DNA from: Flammeovirga agarivorans
GTDB taxonomy: Bacteria; Bacteroidota; Bacteroidia; Cytophagales; Flammeovirgaceae
Length of the DNA stretch: 64,000 nt
Assembly (NCBI RefSeq): GCF_012641475.1
Contig: NZ_JABAIL010000002.1
Span: forward strand, 259,449-323,448
Direction of reading: 5' to 3'
In this document: in pieces, positions 63,631 through 64,000 of the stretch
Layout: the number at the start of each line of letters is the position of its first letter
Position numbering within the stretch: the stretch's first letter is position 1
Translations under genes and position numbers: made by a program
The notes under the pieces: model-generated
The model's input: only the letters and a program-made list of their open reading frames with translations
What the model was told of the DNA's origin: nothing
Database searches by the model: none

Positions 63631-64000
63631 ATGATTAAAAAAGAACATAAATTATCTGATTGGTTACCAATTACGAAGAAAGAAATGGAGCTTCGCGGTT
63701 GGGATAGCCTTGACGTTATTATTATTTCTGGTGATGCATATGTAGATCACCCTTCTTTTGGTGCAGCAGTGATTGCTCGCCTAGTAGAAGCAGAAGGTTT
63801 GAAAGTAGGAATTATCCCTCAACCTAACTGGAGAGATGATTTAAGAGACTTCAAGAAATTAGGAAAGCCTAATTTATTTTTTGGAGTAACTGGTGGCTGT
63901 ATGGATTCCATGGTGAATCATTATACAGCTGCAAAGAGAAAAAGATCCAATGATGCTTACACTCCTGATGGTGCTCCAGGTTTCAGACCTGATTATGCCA
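63631..64000 (+). CDS. ygiQ: YgiQ family radical SAM protein (UPF0313), N-terminal part
   Basis: The first 123 codons of a gene that runs off the window. The translated start [20 protein letters not shown], then [47 protein letters not shown] and [19 protein letters not shown] are the conserved N-terminal region of YgiQ/UPF0313 proteins. The radical SAM CxxxCxxC cluster lies further on and cannot be seen here. Function of the family is not established. The ATG at 63631 directly precedes the conserved block. Confidence 0.93.
   Translation, partial: MIKKEHKLSDWLPITKKEMELRGWDSLDVIIISGDAYVDHPSFGAAVIARLVEAEGLKVGIIPQPNWRDDLRDFKKLGKPNLFFGVTGGCMDSMVNHYTAAKRKRSNDAYTPDGAPGFRPDYA

Overview
The window is low-GC bacterial chromosome and reads as Bacteroidota, most likely order Cytophagales near the Flammeovirga group. 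The evidence is threefold. There are many upstream boxes of the Bacteroidota -7 type (TAnnTTTG). Purine-rich ribosome binding sites are not prominent. The protein set is also typical: an LptF/G permease with a large insertion, a MraY with an inserted loop, a DUF1800/DUF1501 pair and PD40 proteins. The taxonomic call is inference from gene content. No tRNA, rRNA, CRISPR array, insertion sequence, integrase or phage structural gene was recognised, so this is mostly core chromosome with some lineage-specific genes.

1-12 kb: cmk, an LptF/LptG-type LPS export permease, and a three-gene minus-strand unit (LytTR response regulator, AddA/RecB-like helicase-nuclease, secreted thioredoxin-fold protein). 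These are followed by an M48 CAAX-type protease, an Rrf2 Fe-S regulator, a small membrane protein and a secreted PD40-caspase fusion.

11.6-21.1 kb: a VC0807-like membrane protein with the tRNA t6A enzyme Sua5, then on the minus strand a HAMP histidine kinase, a Cache-SpoIIE phosphatase, Pgi, and an NtrC-like response regulator that lacks a DNA-binding domain and is preceded by a small unknown gene. 21.2-24.6 kb: DUF1800 and DUF1501 proteins and a lipoprotein. 24.6-32.1 kb: housekeeping genes (RlmL-type methyltransferase, AlbA_2 protein, YjjX, RecN, PurC, a STAS protein, RNase Z). 32.1-35.2 kb: DUF4178 protein, Ser/Arg-tailed lipoprotein and membrane-bound aminopropyltransferase. 35.2-36.8 kb: RmuC.

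37.2-47.1 kb: a partial division and cell wall cluster (ftsL, ftsI, murE, mraY, murD, ftsW), preceded by a DUF481 outer-membrane protein and a coiled-coil membrane protein. The usual mraZ/rsmH start and the murG-murC-ftsQ-ftsA-ftsZ end are not here. 47.4-54 kb: a GAF/PAS protein, small unknowns, a MauG-type dihaem peroxidase lipoprotein, PhnA, a fatty-acid hydroxylase and an NlpC/P60 protein, with a 730-bp non-coding gap. 54.1-64 kb: a six-LysM protein without a signal peptide, a truncated IscA-like protein, an S41 protease, an overlapping FIST/hybrid-kinase pair, a UPF0104 flippase-like protein and the start of ygiQ.

Two themes run through the window: envelope building and maintenance (LptF/G, dcw genes, NlpC, LysM protein, S41 protease, DUF481) and signalling (two histidine kinases, two response regulators, SpoIIE phosphatase, STAS, FIST, GAF/PAS). 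The observations most worth a second look are a perfect palindrome before recN, another before the fatty-acid hydroxylase, a terminator-like hairpin just before the aminopropyltransferase start codon, the PD40-caspase fusion, the HTH-less NtrC-like regulator, the signal-less LysM protein and the IscA-like protein that stops just before its C-terminal cysteine motif.
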